Both the position numbers and the translations under genes were made by a program. Shown piece after piece: positions 27,547 through 36,828 of a DNA stretch of 64,000 bases (its first letter is position 1; each line of letters starts with the position of its first letter). Source of the DNA: CALLPQ01 sp964479275 (GTDB lineage Bacteria > Pseudomonadota > Alphaproteobacteria > Caulobacterales > Parvularculaceae); NCBI GenBank assembly GCA_964479275.1, contig CAYZLR010000004.1, positions 22,331-86,330 on the forward strand, written 5' to 3'. The notes under the pieces are model-generated. The model made no database searches. It was not told the DNA's origin and worked only from the letters and a program-made list of their open reading frames with translations.

Positions 27547-29313
27547 CTATTCGTTGCCAAAAGTTTCACCAAAAAAATCACCCTCGTTCCAAGCCGGGCG
27601 CTGACCGGCATCAGCAATCTCTCTCGCAATGAGATAATTCAGATTTGCAAATCGCGCTGCATGATTCCAGTGGATATCTAGATCAATCTGATCTGACGGC
27701 TGATGGTAATTTGTGGATAGAAAATTATCAAAAACTTCCTGCCCGCCATTACCTGTGCCAAGAAAAAGAAAGACAGATGGAATGCCCTTTCGAACGAAAT
27801 TATAATGATCAGAGCGCACAAATAGATTCATGCTCGGCCACGGATCATCGATAATTTCAACATCCGTCTTCGCAGCTGCCGCACGCACGGTTTCACCTAA
27901 ACTTGAGCGTTTTGCCCCAAATGCAACGACATCTGTAAAGGGATATAAAACTAATGGCATATCAAGATTGACATTCGCAACGATACGATCGGCATCAACG
28001 GTTGGGAAGTTGGCAAAATAATCTGATCCCAACAGACCTTTTTCCTCTGCTGTCACCGCCAGGAAAATAATACTGCGACGCGCGCCCCCCTCTTCTGTCA
28101 TCCGTTTCGCAACCTCAAGCATTGTCGCAATGCCCATGGCATTATCTAAAGCCCCATTATGAATATGATCCGTACCGCCGCCTCTTGGTTCATGAACGCC
28201 AACATGATCAAGGTGCGCCGAGAGAACAATCACTTCATCGCGTAAAGTTGGATCGCTTCCCTCCAGAAAGCCAACGACATTAGGACTTGAGAGATCTTCG
28301 ACCAAGCCCCCCCCTTTTACAGTTGCACTAAGAGACAAATCAAATCCGGAAAAATCAGCCCCTTGTTCCTTCGCATTCGCTAAATCGCGTAATTGTGCAA
28401 AACTGCGCCCAGAATTTGCAAAAATCGTTTCAGCCAATTCAGGACCAGCCACAAAAGTCGGTGCCATCCCGTGAGAAGCATCATTCGCGATCCCATCGGC
28501 CGATACCCAGGTCCAAGCTTCACGCTCAGGAAAATTAACAGATCGCTTCCAAGCAGCCTCAGGTTCACGCGTATTAGAAGAAATTGTGATTATCCCCGCA
28601 GCGCCATTTTTGCGAGCGGTCATCGCTTTCGTTCTCCCACTACGAACATGAGAGCGCGTTTCACTATTTAAAGAACTCGGAGCACCACTAAAAATAACAA
28701 CAATTTTTCCCTCGACATCTATCCCGTCGTAATCATCATAGCCGGGAGCTGTGACGCCAAAACCGGCAAAAACCAATGGCGCCGTCACCGAGAAATTCTC
28801 TCCTTGTAAAGATCTACCCGCAATGAAATCCTGCTTGTGGGTGAGAATTGTCGTTTCGCCGTTATTATTGGTCAATGACAAGAAAGCTGCATCATTGTCT
28901 CTCTTCACTTTTCGAAGGCCAACATTTTGGTAGTAATCGCCGTCACTCCCGGGAGAAATGCCTAAAGCTTTGAAACGATCAGCCACATAATTTGCCGCAG
29001 CAAGATACCCCTCAGAGCCTGAGTCACGGCCTTCTCTGGCATCATCGGAAAGCCAACTCACATCTTGAAAAATGCGATCAGCCGCTGACCCAGGAACCAC
29101 AACCCGGCTCGCCGTAGACACAGCATTAACACTCGCATTTCGTGCCTCCCTTGATAAGGCTTCTGAAGTTTCTTCTTCTAAAGATGGCGTTGCAGTACAA
29201 GAGATCGCCCCGAAAACTACGCCCCCCAAAACAAAAATCCGTCTGAAAATGTTTTTTGTCGATACAGTTGATAACCGCGTACGTGTACACAAGAGAGAAG
29301 CAGAAAAATTCAT
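27547..29313 (-). CDS. M28-family zinc aminopeptidase, lipoprotein
   Basis: Predicted secreted dizinc exopeptidase. The N-terminus is a lipoprotein signal with lipobox GAISC, so it is probably anchored to the outer membrane facing the periplasm. A PA (protease-associated) domain follows, with GFGVTAPGYDDYDGIDVEGK. The M28 domain carries the zinc ligands and base in the expected order: SAHLDHVG, GALDNAMGIA, VTAEEKGLLGSD, VNLDMP and RSDHYNFVRKGIP. The ATG at 29313 has GGAG eleven bases upstream; an in-frame GTG at 29337 is less likely. It is a single-gene unit with its own terminator. The substrate is unknown; many relatives are annotated only as M28 peptidases. Confidence 0.9.
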   Translation of the reverse strand: MNFSASLLCTRTRLSTVSTKNIFRRIFVLGGVVFGAISCTATPSLEEETSEALSREARNASVNAVSTASRVVVPGSAADRIFQDVSWLSDDAREGRDSGSEGYLAAANYVADRFKALGISPGSDGDYYQNVGLRKVKRDNDAAFLSLTNNNGETTILTHKQDFIAGRSLQGENFSVTAPLVFAGFGVTAPGYDDYDGIDVEGKIVVIFSGAPSSLNSETRSHVRSGRTKAMTARKNGAAGIITISSNTREPEAAWKRSVNFPEREAWTWVSADGIANDASHGMAPTFVAGPELAETIFANSGRSFAQLRDLANAKEQGADFSGFDLSLSATVKGGGLVEDLSSPNVVGFLEGSDPTLRDEVIVLSAHLDHVGVHEPRGGGTDHIHNGALDNAMGIATMLEVAKRMTEEGGARRSIIFLAVTAEEKGLLGSDYFANFPTVDADRIVANVNLDMPLVLYPFTDVVAFGAKRSSLGETVRAAAAKTDVEIIDDPWPSMNLFVRSDHYNFVRKGIPSVFLFLGTGNGGQEVFDNFLSTNYHQPSDQIDLDIHWNHAARFANLNYLIAREIADAGQRPAWNEGDFFGETFGNE

Positions 29314-29697
29314 AAAAAACTCCAAGAGTGGAAACACTCAATTTTTATTTCAAACAAGCTACCGATATCTAATAATTTAAGTGTTGGATAGCAGACTGGC
29401 AGTCAGGTCAAGCTAGGAAACAGAAAGCCCCCTGAATTCGCAAGATATTCCTATATAATTGCATGTTTATACTATGATATTCCAGCATGAGAGCATTTTG
29501 CTTTCAATTGGATATCACGTGAGCGGCAAAAAATGCATCAAAACAAAATTTTATAAGCGCCCCCCCTAGGCTCTAATTGATCACGAGCGCCAATAGCAAA
29601 AATTTCGTCATCTCTCATCAACTTTCTTTATCCCCCGCCCTGCTTTATCGTGTATTTAGGGATTCAAATAAGCCTCCATATAAAAGCGAGACCTTAA
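29314..29697. other. Divergent intergenic region with a degenerate repeat
   Basis: This gap separates the divergent peptidase and glycosidase-like genes and should contain promoters for both, though no clear -35/-10 pair stands out. It contains a degenerate repeat copy at about 29491-29568. No RNA gene was recognised. Confidence 0.45.
29491..29568 (+). repeat. Degenerate copy of the dispersed repeat
   Basis: GAGCATTTTGCTTTCAATTGG followed by ATGCATCAAAACAAAATTTTATAAGCGCCCCCC keeps the order of the family elements (GAGCATTT, then an ATGCGACAAA-like block, then a pyrimidine-rich start of the hairpin). The closing hairpin arm is missing. The match is much weaker than at the five clear copies. 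Confidence 0.35.
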
Positions 29698-31692
29698 ATG
29701 AGTGGAAGAAAAACAATCTTTGGATTTTTAGGCATTGGCGCCATTGCGAGCCTCATTGGCGGCAGTCACCTATTTGGAATTTACAATGATAAAGCCGAGC
29801 GTGCGGAAACATTAGCGTTACAAGCACGTGTTAATGCCGTCCTCGCCAATCCAGCCCAAGCAACGCCTGCGATAACTCCCACACATGTAAATTACACGAC
29901 AAAAACGCTCACTAACAACAAAACCACAAGCGCCATCCCACCAGGTCAGGCGCATCAACTTCAATTTAACCCAAGCCTGCTTGCGGAATGGGTTTATGAA
30001 GATATTTTTATCGATTACATGAAGGTAAAAGGGTATCCCGATGATTTTCGGTGGATTTTTGCGCTTAAAGATAAAACGCTCAACACGAAAGAGGCCGAGG
30101 CCGCAGGTTACATAGATCCCGTTACGGGAGACCCTATCAAAATTCCGTCGGGTCTCATCGAGCTTCAAGGGCCAGTCATGCTTTTTGGGTATAGTGACTT
30201 TCCACAGTGGTATGCCGGTGACTGGGTTTTAACATGGGATGGTATTGCGGATGCCACTATTTGGCACGACAAAGTTAAGGTCATATCGTCAAAGCGCGTA
30301 GGCGATGGCGGGCGAATGGTTTTTAGAATGCCGGCTTCTGGCGCCTCCCCCCAACGCGCCCGTTTTTCGAATATCCGTACACCGCTAAAAAACCTCAAAT
30401 TAACCCGGGCACGCGACGAAAAGTTGGCGCAGGAAGGGCAAATCTGGAATCCTGATTTCATCAATTACGCACGCCGTTATGACATTATCCGAACAATGGT
30501 GCTGCAAGATATGAATAACACCCCCGCACGTCGCTTTGCGGATATTGCAACCCCACAAGATCCACATTTTGTTCATCGTCAAATCGCCACTCAAGAACTT
30601 CAACGCCCGCGCTATGATAGATATGGAGTTCCATACGAATATCTATTTGATCTGGCCGCACAAACCAAATCAGCATTATGGCTCAACATCCCAATTCAAA
30701 TTGGATCAAAACTTCATCAAAGCGATGTCCAAGGTGATACCAACAAAATTTTTGACAATGCCAAGGAGAATGCGAGAGCAATCCTCGCCAGCCCAGAGTG
30801 GGACATCTTTGCGACGCAGTTCAAAAACCGATTGGTTGCGGGCAATTACCCTAAAGATCAGCCACTTTACATTGAACTGGGCAATGAAATTTGGAATATG
30901 TCATGGCCATTTGCAATCGCCTCCAGATATGCAGAAGGCATCGCAAAAGCCTACAACCCTGGCCGTTCAGTGCGCTATGGCTATGGCATATTATCGGCAA
31001 AATTGATTTTAAGCCTGGAAGCCGCGTTGGAGGGAAGCGGCTACCAACCAATATATGTAATCGCAGGACAAACCGCCTCCCCATTCACCACGAAATCGGC
31101 TTATGAAGGTATGAGCGCATATCTGCAGCTAAACAAGATAGATCCCGCCTCAGTGATTTCCAAAACCGGTGTAGCACTAACCAATTATCATGGCGGGGCT
31201 GATGCTTATCAAAAGGTTGTCTCTCCTCGAGCTGGAGAAACCTTAGCGCAAGCCTGGGAGCGTGAAATTATCTCCAATGGTGCATTATTGAAATCGAAAC
31301 TACGTGACCATTACCTTAATGGTGATCGCAACGCCCTTTATGGAAAAGCCTGGCTGCTTTATCATTGGGACTACCACCAACAATTGGCACGCGAATTTGG
31401 GGTGAAAATTATTGGCGCATATGAAGGGGGCAGCCACGATACTCCGCCCCAAGAATTATCACAATCCAAAATTTTCAACGAATGGTGGACACAATACCAT
31501 TGGGGAGCAGAAGGCGCAGATGTTGTGCGACAAATAAATTTAGCGCTGATCAGAGAATATCCCGGATTAATTCTATCAGATTTCACATCAATGGGAAAAA
31601 TTGGAACACATCATTCCCCCTGGTATGATGGGCATTACTCCGATGAAACCGAGATGATGCGCATGTGGTCAGAATTTCAACGTGATGAATAA
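29698..31692 (+). CDS. Predicted secreted glycosidase-like (GH-A type) protein
   Basis: Function not known. An N-terminal hydrophobic segment (about residues 7-27) suggests a membrane anchor or signal sequence. About 60 low-complexity Thr/Ala/Pro residues follow, then a beta-rich module to about residue 250, then a probable TIM barrel. Two positions suit a clan GH-A retaining glycosidase: YIELGNEIWN with Glu397 after Asn (acid/base on strand 4), and IIGAYEGGSHD with Glu576 (nucleophile on strand 7), about 180 residues apart. The sequence around NEIWN recalls uncharacterised proteins often labelled cellulose-binding. No dockerin, sorting motif or recognised CBM is visible. The downstream GNAT gene overlaps its end by eight bases, so the two are probably cotranscribed. 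A non-enzymatic role is possible. Confidence 0.7.
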   Translation: MSGRKTIFGFLGIGAIASLIGGSHLFGIYNDKAERAETLALQARVNAVLANPAQATPAITPTHVNYTTKTLTNNKTTSAIPPGQAHQLQFNPSLLAEWVYEDIFIDYMKVKGYPDDFRWIFALKDKTLNTKEAEAAGYIDPVTGDPIKIPSGLIELQGPVMLFGYSDFPQWYAGDWVLTWDGIADATIWHDKVKVISSKRVGDGGRMVFRMPASGASPQRARFSNIRTPLKNLKLTRARDEKLAQEGQIWNPDFINYARRYDIIRTMVLQDMNNTPARRFADIATPQDPHFVHRQIATQELQRPRYDRYGVPYEYLFDLAAQTKSALWLNIPIQIGSKLHQSDVQGDTNKIFDNAKENARAILASPEWDIFATQFKNRLVAGNYPKDQPLYIELGNEIWNMSWPFAIASRYAEGIAKAYNPGRSVRYGYGILSAKLILSLEAALEGSGYQPIYVIAGQTASPFTTKSAYEGMSAYLQLNKIDPASVISKTGVALTNYHGGADAYQKVVSPRAGETLAQAWEREIISNGALLKSKLRDHYLNGDRNALYGKAWLLYHWDYHQQLAREFGVKIIGAYEGGSHDTPPQELSQSKIFNEWWTQYHWGAEGADVVRQINLALIREYPGLILSDFTSMGKIGTHHSPWYDGHYSDETEMMRMWSEFQRDE

Positions 31693-32239
31693 CAATACCG
31701 ATTCCTCCATGCGATCTGAGATCAAGATAAAAGCCCTAGAGGCCACTGAGTTTAATCATTATATTGATGAATTAGCATTCGTTTTGCATAATTGTGTGCA
31801 AAATGGCGCATCAATTTCATACGTTTTGCCTTTCTCTCTTGTAGATGCAAAACAAGCATTACTAGACATTGCTCTGGAATTCGAAACATGCTCAGCGAAA
31901 TTCATATTTGGATTTTACAAAGGCCGGGCGCTTGGCATGGTTGCCTTAAAACCGTCAACACAACCCAATCAACCTCATCGTGCCGATGTTGCAAAATTAT
32001 TGGTCCGTTCAGATGCAAGGCGGATAGGTCTGGGACGTTTAATGATGACCCACCTTGAAGATCATGCGCGAAAAAATGGCTGCCCCTTACTATGCCTCGA
32101 CACGCAAACCGGGTCGGAGGCAGAAGCTTTTTATATAAAATTAGATTGGAATAAAGCAGGCATTATTCCTGATTTCGCGCTTTTGCCCAATGGAGAGTAT
32201 TGCGACACCACTTTGTTTTGGAAAAACCTATCTCACTAG
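31685..32239 (+). CDS. GNAT-family N-acetyltransferase
   Basis: Probable acetyl-CoA-dependent acetyltransferase with unknown substrate. The acetyl-CoA binding motif A is RSDARRIGLGRLMMTHLEDHA, preceded by the beta-4 strand ADVAKLLV. The C-terminal motif B region is LDTQTGSEAEAFYIKLDWNKAG. The 184 aa is a normal single-domain size. The start ATG overlaps the end of the glycosidase-like gene by eight bases; a GTG lies immediately before it. Coupling to that gene suggests a shared role, which cannot be defined from sequence. Confidence 0.85.
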   Translation: MNNNTDSSMRSEIKIKALEATEFNHYIDELAFVLHNCVQNGASISYVLPFSLVDAKQALLDIALEFETCSAKFIFGFYKGRALGMVALKPSTQPNQPHRADVAKLLVRSDARRIGLGRLMMTHLEDHARKNGCPLLCLDTQTGSEAEAFYIKLDWNKAGIIPDFALLPNGEYCDTTLFWKNLSH

Positions 32240-32583
32240 AAGGCCCACGCAAAAATCAACCACGCCCCTTGGGCCACACATGGAGCATTTCCGGATCAAG
32301 TGGCCACTGGTTAAACGTCCGCAAACGCAACAATATAAAACAATATAATACGTGAAAGCACCCCCATATTTCCATATGATATGGAGAGGCTTTAGGCTTT
32401 ATATCTCTTGCCTACCAAAGCAAACTTCTGTCATGTTATACTTAGGCGAAGGGATAGGAATTCATGTAATTTTGCAAAATTTTCAAAAAATTCGCTAAAT
32501 CCGATATGATCTTTTCACGCAAGACAGTTTCCGCAAGACGCTTAAAAACTAATTTTTAAATTTACAGATGAGCATTGAAATCC
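32240..32583. other. Intergenic region with repeat B
   Basis: Between the GNAT gene and the broken sulfotransferase. It contains dispersed repeat B in its first half; the rest is AT-rich and presumably holds the sulfotransferase promoter. No RNA gene was recognised. Confidence 0.5.
32284..32397 (+). repeat. Dispersed repeat copy B
   Basis: Begins GAGCATTTCCGGATCAAGTGG, continues with CACTGGTTAAACGTCCGCAAACGCAACAA and ends in a weaker hairpin between AAAGCACCCCCATAT and ATATGGAGAGGCTTT. It lies just after the GNAT gene, same strand. Confidence 0.75.
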
Positions 32584-33460
32584 ATGGCCAAGAATACTCA
32601 AACGAATATGAGCAAGAAAAAATTTCATTTTTTATCAGGAATGCCTCGTTCGGGCTCGACATTATTATCAGCAATCTTAAAGCAGAATCCAAGGTTTCAT
32701 GCCGGAATGTCGAGCCCTATCGCCTCTTTATTTGAGGGGATTATTGGTCAAGTTTCCGCCGGATCTGAATTATCGACAATGGTCACTCCTGAGCAAAGGG
32801 CAACCATTTTGCGAGGGTTGTTCGACAGTTATTACGCAGATAGAGACGCTGATTTAATTATCGACACAAATAGGGCATGGACGGCACAAATGCCCGCATT
32901 GATGACCCTTTTCCCCGACTCAAATGATCTGCACAGTACGTGATGTGGCGTGGGTAATGGATAGTATGGAGCGTCAATACCGCAGTAATGCATTTGAACG
33001 TACACGCCTTTATAACAATCCAGGAGAGCGAGCCACCGTTTACACGCGCCTTGAAGCCCTTGCTGATGCTAACCGGTTGGTAGGCTTTCCGTATCAAGCG
33101 TTACGCGAGGCATGTTGGGGAGAATTTGCGGACCGCCTTGTCATGGTTGATTATGATATCCTGACCGCTCGTCCCGCAGATGTTATCAAACTTATCTATG
33201 ATTTCATTGAAGAAGAACCTTTCGAGCATGATTTTGAAAATGTTATTTATGATGCTCCCGAATTTGATACGCAACTAGGCTTAAAAGATCTGCATACAGT
33301 CAAGCCAAAAGTAAAACCGCAAAAACGAAAAACCATCCTCCCCCCTGATCTGTTTGAAAAATTTTCAGGCATGGCCTTCTGGCACGATCTAAAAAATAGC
33401 AAGGCCTTTCGCATTACCGCTACCCCCACAGAGAATAAGGATAACAATCAACCCGCGTGA
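32584..33460 (+). pseudogene. Sulfotransferase-family gene, frameshifted
   Basis: Two frames together encode one sulfotransferase-like protein of about 290 aa. The first part has the PAPS 5'-phosphosulfate loop, LSGMPRSGSTLLSAIL, and reads through LIIDTNRAWTAQMPALMTLFPDS. It then shifts at 32924-32930, reaching TGA at 32941-32943. The second frame resumes with MICTVRDVAWVMDSMERQY, matching the 3'-phosphate motif region (RD...S), and runs to 33460. A loss of two bases in the AAA run, or one extra base, explains the break. The start ATG at 32584 has no strong ribosome binding site. Substrate unknown. It may be a true pseudogene or an assembly error. Confidence 0.8.
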
Positions 33461-33504
33461 TCTTAAACCAACTCTGAATCGATCTAACACACAAATGTGT
33501 TCAA

Positions 33505-33660
33505 AAGCACCTCCACTTCAAATTGAATCGCCGAGGTGCTTGAAGTCTTTCTTTTTTCGCATTTATTGCTGTTCAACAGGTTTCCACAGACACTCAAAAT
33601 ACTTTAACTTGTCGCATTTGCGAACGATCAACCAATAGCCACTTGATCTGGAAATCTTTT
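33505..33660 (-). repeat. Dispersed repeat copy C (inverted, with insert)
   Basis: On the minus strand the copy reads ATTTCCAGATCAAGTGGCTA then TTGGTTGATCGTTCGCAAATGCGACAAG, followed by about 60 unrelated bases, then the hairpin AAGCACCTC...GAGGTGCTTTT (33505-33542). It lies between the convergent sulfotransferase remnant and ppdK, where the hairpin could stop transcription. Confidence 0.78.
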
Positions 33661-33666
33661 AAATGG

Positions 33667-36342
33667 TTATTTTTCTGAGTTGGAGAGGCTTGCTTGCGCT
33701 GCTGCCAGCCGCGCTATTGGCACCCGGTAGGGTGAACACGAAACATAGGTAAGCCCTAAACTTTCGACAAACTCAATAGAGTCAGGATCACCGCCATGTT
33801 CACCACAAATACCAAGCTTGATATCTGGCCGGGTTTTGCGCCCCTTCTCACACGCGATATCCACGAGAGCACCGACACCGTCTCGGTCAATGCTAACAAA
33901 GGGATCACGTTCAAAAATATTATGTCTCAAATAATCGGGCAAAAACACTGAGCTATCATCACGAGATAACCCAAATGTTGTTTGCGTTAAATCATTTGTA
34001 CCAAAAGAGAAAAATTGCGCCTCTTCAGCAATTTTATCTGCAGTAAGAGCCGCTCTTGGTAATTCAATCATAGTACCGATTAAATAATGAATTTGGGATT
34101 TTTTTTCTGATAAAACCTGCTTTGCAACCGCGTCTATTCTTCCCTTTAAAAGGCTTAATTCTTCTCGCGTTGCCACCAGTGGGATCATAATTTCAGGGGT
34201 TACTGTTTCACCGGTTTCATCAGCAATGGTACAAGCCGCTTCGATGATTGCCCGTGCCTGCATTTCGTAAATTTCTGGATAAGAAACGCCCAATCGGCAA
34301 CCACGATGGCCCAACATTGGGTTAAATTCCTGCAACTTATGAGCACGGCTTTTTAAAGCTTGCGAATCCATACCCGAAGCCTTTGCAACCTCTTCTATTT
34401 CCGTATCGGAATGAGGTAAAAATTCATGCAAAGGGGGATCAAGCAAACGCACGGTCACCGGAAGCCCCGTCATGACTCGGAAAATATCTTCAAAATCGTC
34501 TCGTTGCATCGGCAATAACTTAGCGAGCGCCAGCTCCCTGCCTGGCTTATCTTGTGCCAATATCATTTCACGCACCGCGACAATACGATCTGCATCAAAA
34601 AACATATGCTCGGTTCGACACAGGCCTACACCCTCAGCCCCAAATTCTCTGGCGACTTTGACATCATGGGGCGTATCGGCATTTGCACGCACCTGCATCC
34701 GCCGTGCACCATCCGCCCACTCCATCAATTGCGCGAAATCCCCAGACAGTTCGGGCTCTATGGTTGCAACAGCACCGAGGAAAACCTTTCCTTCCGCCCC
34801 GTCAACAGTAATCATATCTCCCTTTTTAACGATACGATCCCCAACAGAAAACTGCTCATAATCACCGGCGATCTTCAGGTCACCAGCCCCGCAAACGCAA
34901 GGCCGCCCCATACCCCTTGCAACAACTGCTGCGTGAGAGGTCATGCCCCCGCGCGCTGTAATGATAGCGGCAGCTGCATGCATTCCATGGATATCTTCCG
35001 GACTTGTCTCGACACGCACCAAAATGACTTTTCTCCCCTCTTGAGCCAATCGCTCAGCTTCATTAGAGGAAAAAACAACCTCACCGCTCGCCGCTCCCGG
35101 AGAGGCCGGAAGACCGGTCAAGATAATATCTCTTGGAGCCTCTGGATCGAGCGAAGGATGTAAGAGTTGGTCAAGCGCCAATGGCTCCACTCGCATGACG
35201 GCTTCCTCTTTTGTGAGATACCCTTCATTACACAAATCAACAGCAATCTTGAGAGCAGCAGGCGCAGTCCTTTTACCATTGCGCGTTTGCAGCATCCATA
35301 ACTTACCTTCTTGAATAGTAAATTCAATGTCCTGCATATCACGATAATGTTTCTCTAATCGCTCAAAGACATCGGTCAACTCTTTATAAGCTTCCGGCAG
35401 CGCTTCTTCCATCGAAGGTGCATCTTCGCCCATTTCTTCACGGGCAATTTTTGTCAATGGCTGAGGCGTTCTGATACCCGCAACAACATCCTCTCCTTGA
35501 GCATTGATCAGATATTCACCGTAATACTCATTTGCACCTGTTGAAGGATTTCGCGTAAATGCAACACCGGTTGCCGATGTTTCTCCCATATTGCCAAATA
35601 CCATGGCTTGAACATTAACAGCTGTGCCCCAACTTTCAGGAATATGATGCAACCGTCGATAAGTCTCTGCACGATCATTACGCCATGATCCGAACACGGC
35701 ACCAATCGCCCTCCATAATTGTTCTTCGGGAGATTGCGGAAAAGGCTTTCCCAACTCTTTTTCTACAGCGACCTTGTATAGTGCAACAATCTTCTTCCAG
35801 TCATTTGCATTTAAATCAGTATCCAGAAAATATTCATGATCATCCTTGAATGTCTCGAGTATGTCCTCGAAAATATAGTGATCAAGGTCAAGAACAACAT
35901 TACAATACATCTGTATGAAACGACGATAACTGTCATAAGCAAACCGCTCATCGCCTGAAAGTGTTGCAAGCCCGGAAACTGTCTGGTCGTTCAGCCCTAA
36001 GTTCAAGACAGTATCCATCATGCCGGGCATAGAAGCACGCGCTCCCGAGCGAACAGAAACAAGCAACGGATTTTTTTCATTGCCAAACTGCTTGCCGACC
36101 AATGTTCCCATTTCTGACATGGCGGCTTCAACTTGAGCCTTTAAAGCCGACGGATAGTGTCGGTCATTTTTATAATATTCAACACAAACTTGCGTGGTGA
36201 TGGTAAAACCGGGTGGAACAGGCAAACCCAAATTCGACATTTCTGCAAGGTTGGCCCCCTTACCCCCCAAGAGATTCTTCATTGCGGCTTCGCCTTCAGC
36301 TTCACCAGCGCCAAAGTTATAGACCCATTTTGTATCGGTCAT
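33667..36342 (-). CDS. ppdK: Pyruvate, phosphate dikinase
   Basis: Interconverts pyruvate, ATP and phosphate with PEP, AMP and pyrophosphate, usually a gluconeogenic or pyrophosphate-linked step. The N-terminal ATP-grasp domain starts KWVYNFGAGEAEG with LGGKGANLAEMSNLGLPVPPGF. The central swivelling domain carries the phosphohistidine in GGMTSHAAVVARGMGRPCVCG. The C-terminal PEP-binding barrel includes LRDDSSVF-like LSRDDSSVFLPDY and the catalytic Cys in LGICGEHGGDP. From ATG at 36342 it has 891 aa, normal for the family; an in-frame TTG nine codons upstream is unlikely. Single gene. Confidence 0.97.
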   Translation of the reverse strand: MTDTKWVYNFGAGEAEGEAAMKNLLGGKGANLAEMSNLGLPVPPGFTITTQVCVEYYKNDRHYPSALKAQVEAAMSEMGTLVGKQFGNEKNPLLVSVRSGARASMPGMMDTVLNLGLNDQTVSGLATLSGDERFAYDSYRRFIQMYCNVVLDLDHYIFEDILETFKDDHEYFLDTDLNANDWKKIVALYKVAVEKELGKPFPQSPEEQLWRAIGAVFGSWRNDRAETYRRLHHIPESWGTAVNVQAMVFGNMGETSATGVAFTRNPSTGANEYYGEYLINAQGEDVVAGIRTPQPLTKIAREEMGEDAPSMEEALPEAYKELTDVFERLEKHYRDMQDIEFTIQEGKLWMLQTRNGKRTAPAALKIAVDLCNEGYLTKEEAVMRVEPLALDQLLHPSLDPEAPRDIILTGLPASPGAASGEVVFSSNEAERLAQEGRKVILVRVETSPEDIHGMHAAAAIITARGGMTSHAAVVARGMGRPCVCGAGDLKIAGDYEQFSVGDRIVKKGDMITVDGAEGKVFLGAVATIEPELSGDFAQLMEWADGARRMQVRANADTPHDVKVAREFGAEGVGLCRTEHMFFDADRIVAVREMILAQDKPGRELALAKLLPMQRDDFEDIFRVMTGLPVTVRLLDPPLHEFLPHSDTEIEEVAKASGMDSQALKSRAHKLQEFNPMLGHRGCRLGVSYPEIYEMQARAIIEAACTIADETGETVTPEIMIPLVATREELSLLKGRIDAVAKQVLSEKKSQIHYLIGTMIELPRAALTADKIAEEAQFFSFGTNDLTQTTFGLSRDDSSVFLPDYLRHNIFERDPFVSIDRDGVGALVDIACEKGRKTRPDIKLGICGEHGGDPDSIEFVESLGLTYVSCSPYRVPIARLAAAQASLSNSEK

Positions 36343-36828
36343 ATTGATGTATCCTATGATCTCAGCCAAGGGGCTGCTTTATACAGGGATCGATATTGTG
36401 ATCACATTATTTATTCGTTGTTTACTTGACCCTAATGCTATCGCCAATATGTAAAGTCTTCGCAAATGCAAAAAACACTATAATAGCCCAAACTCCTGTT
36501 AAATCAGGACGAAGAATGCTCGAAATGGAAAAAAATATGTTCGAATTAGTCTTCCTGTTCGTTAAATAGTGCCAAAGAAAAACAATTGTTTAGAAACTTC
36601 CGACTCGCGGAATGTTAATGCTAAAGTATCTTGCTCCCCGGTGAGAACCGGTAGGTTGGTAAAAAATGTGGAAGAATAACAACTTACGGCAACTTTGTGA
36701 TTTAGATGGATTCAAAGTTGCGCTAGACTATGTAAAGGCTCACTGGACCCAATAAATATCAGCCACGAACCTCATCATCTTTAATCCTCTAGCCTCGCCA
36801 GGCTCATAACCCGGACCAAAATCAATCA
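36343..36828. other. Divergent intergenic region ppdK - FAD dehydrogenase
   Basis: 486 bases without a gene. A 10-bp palindrome TGTGATCACA lies at 36397-36406, about 55 bases upstream of the ppdK start. Around 36640-36680 the sequence CCCCGGTGAGAACCGGTAGG could form a short hairpin, but it matches no RNA family I recognise. Confidence 0.4.

Noticed and set aside
36397..36406. CRP-like palindrome TGTGATCACA before ppdK
   Set aside because: The consensus needs a six-base spacer between TGTGA and TCACA; here the halves abut, and a 10-bp palindrome is easily found by chance.
36600..36740. Possible structured RNA or riboswitch around CCCCGGTGAGAACCGG
   Set aside because: The only clear stem is short and no known riboswitch, SRP or 6S motif fits; kept only as a remark on the gap.
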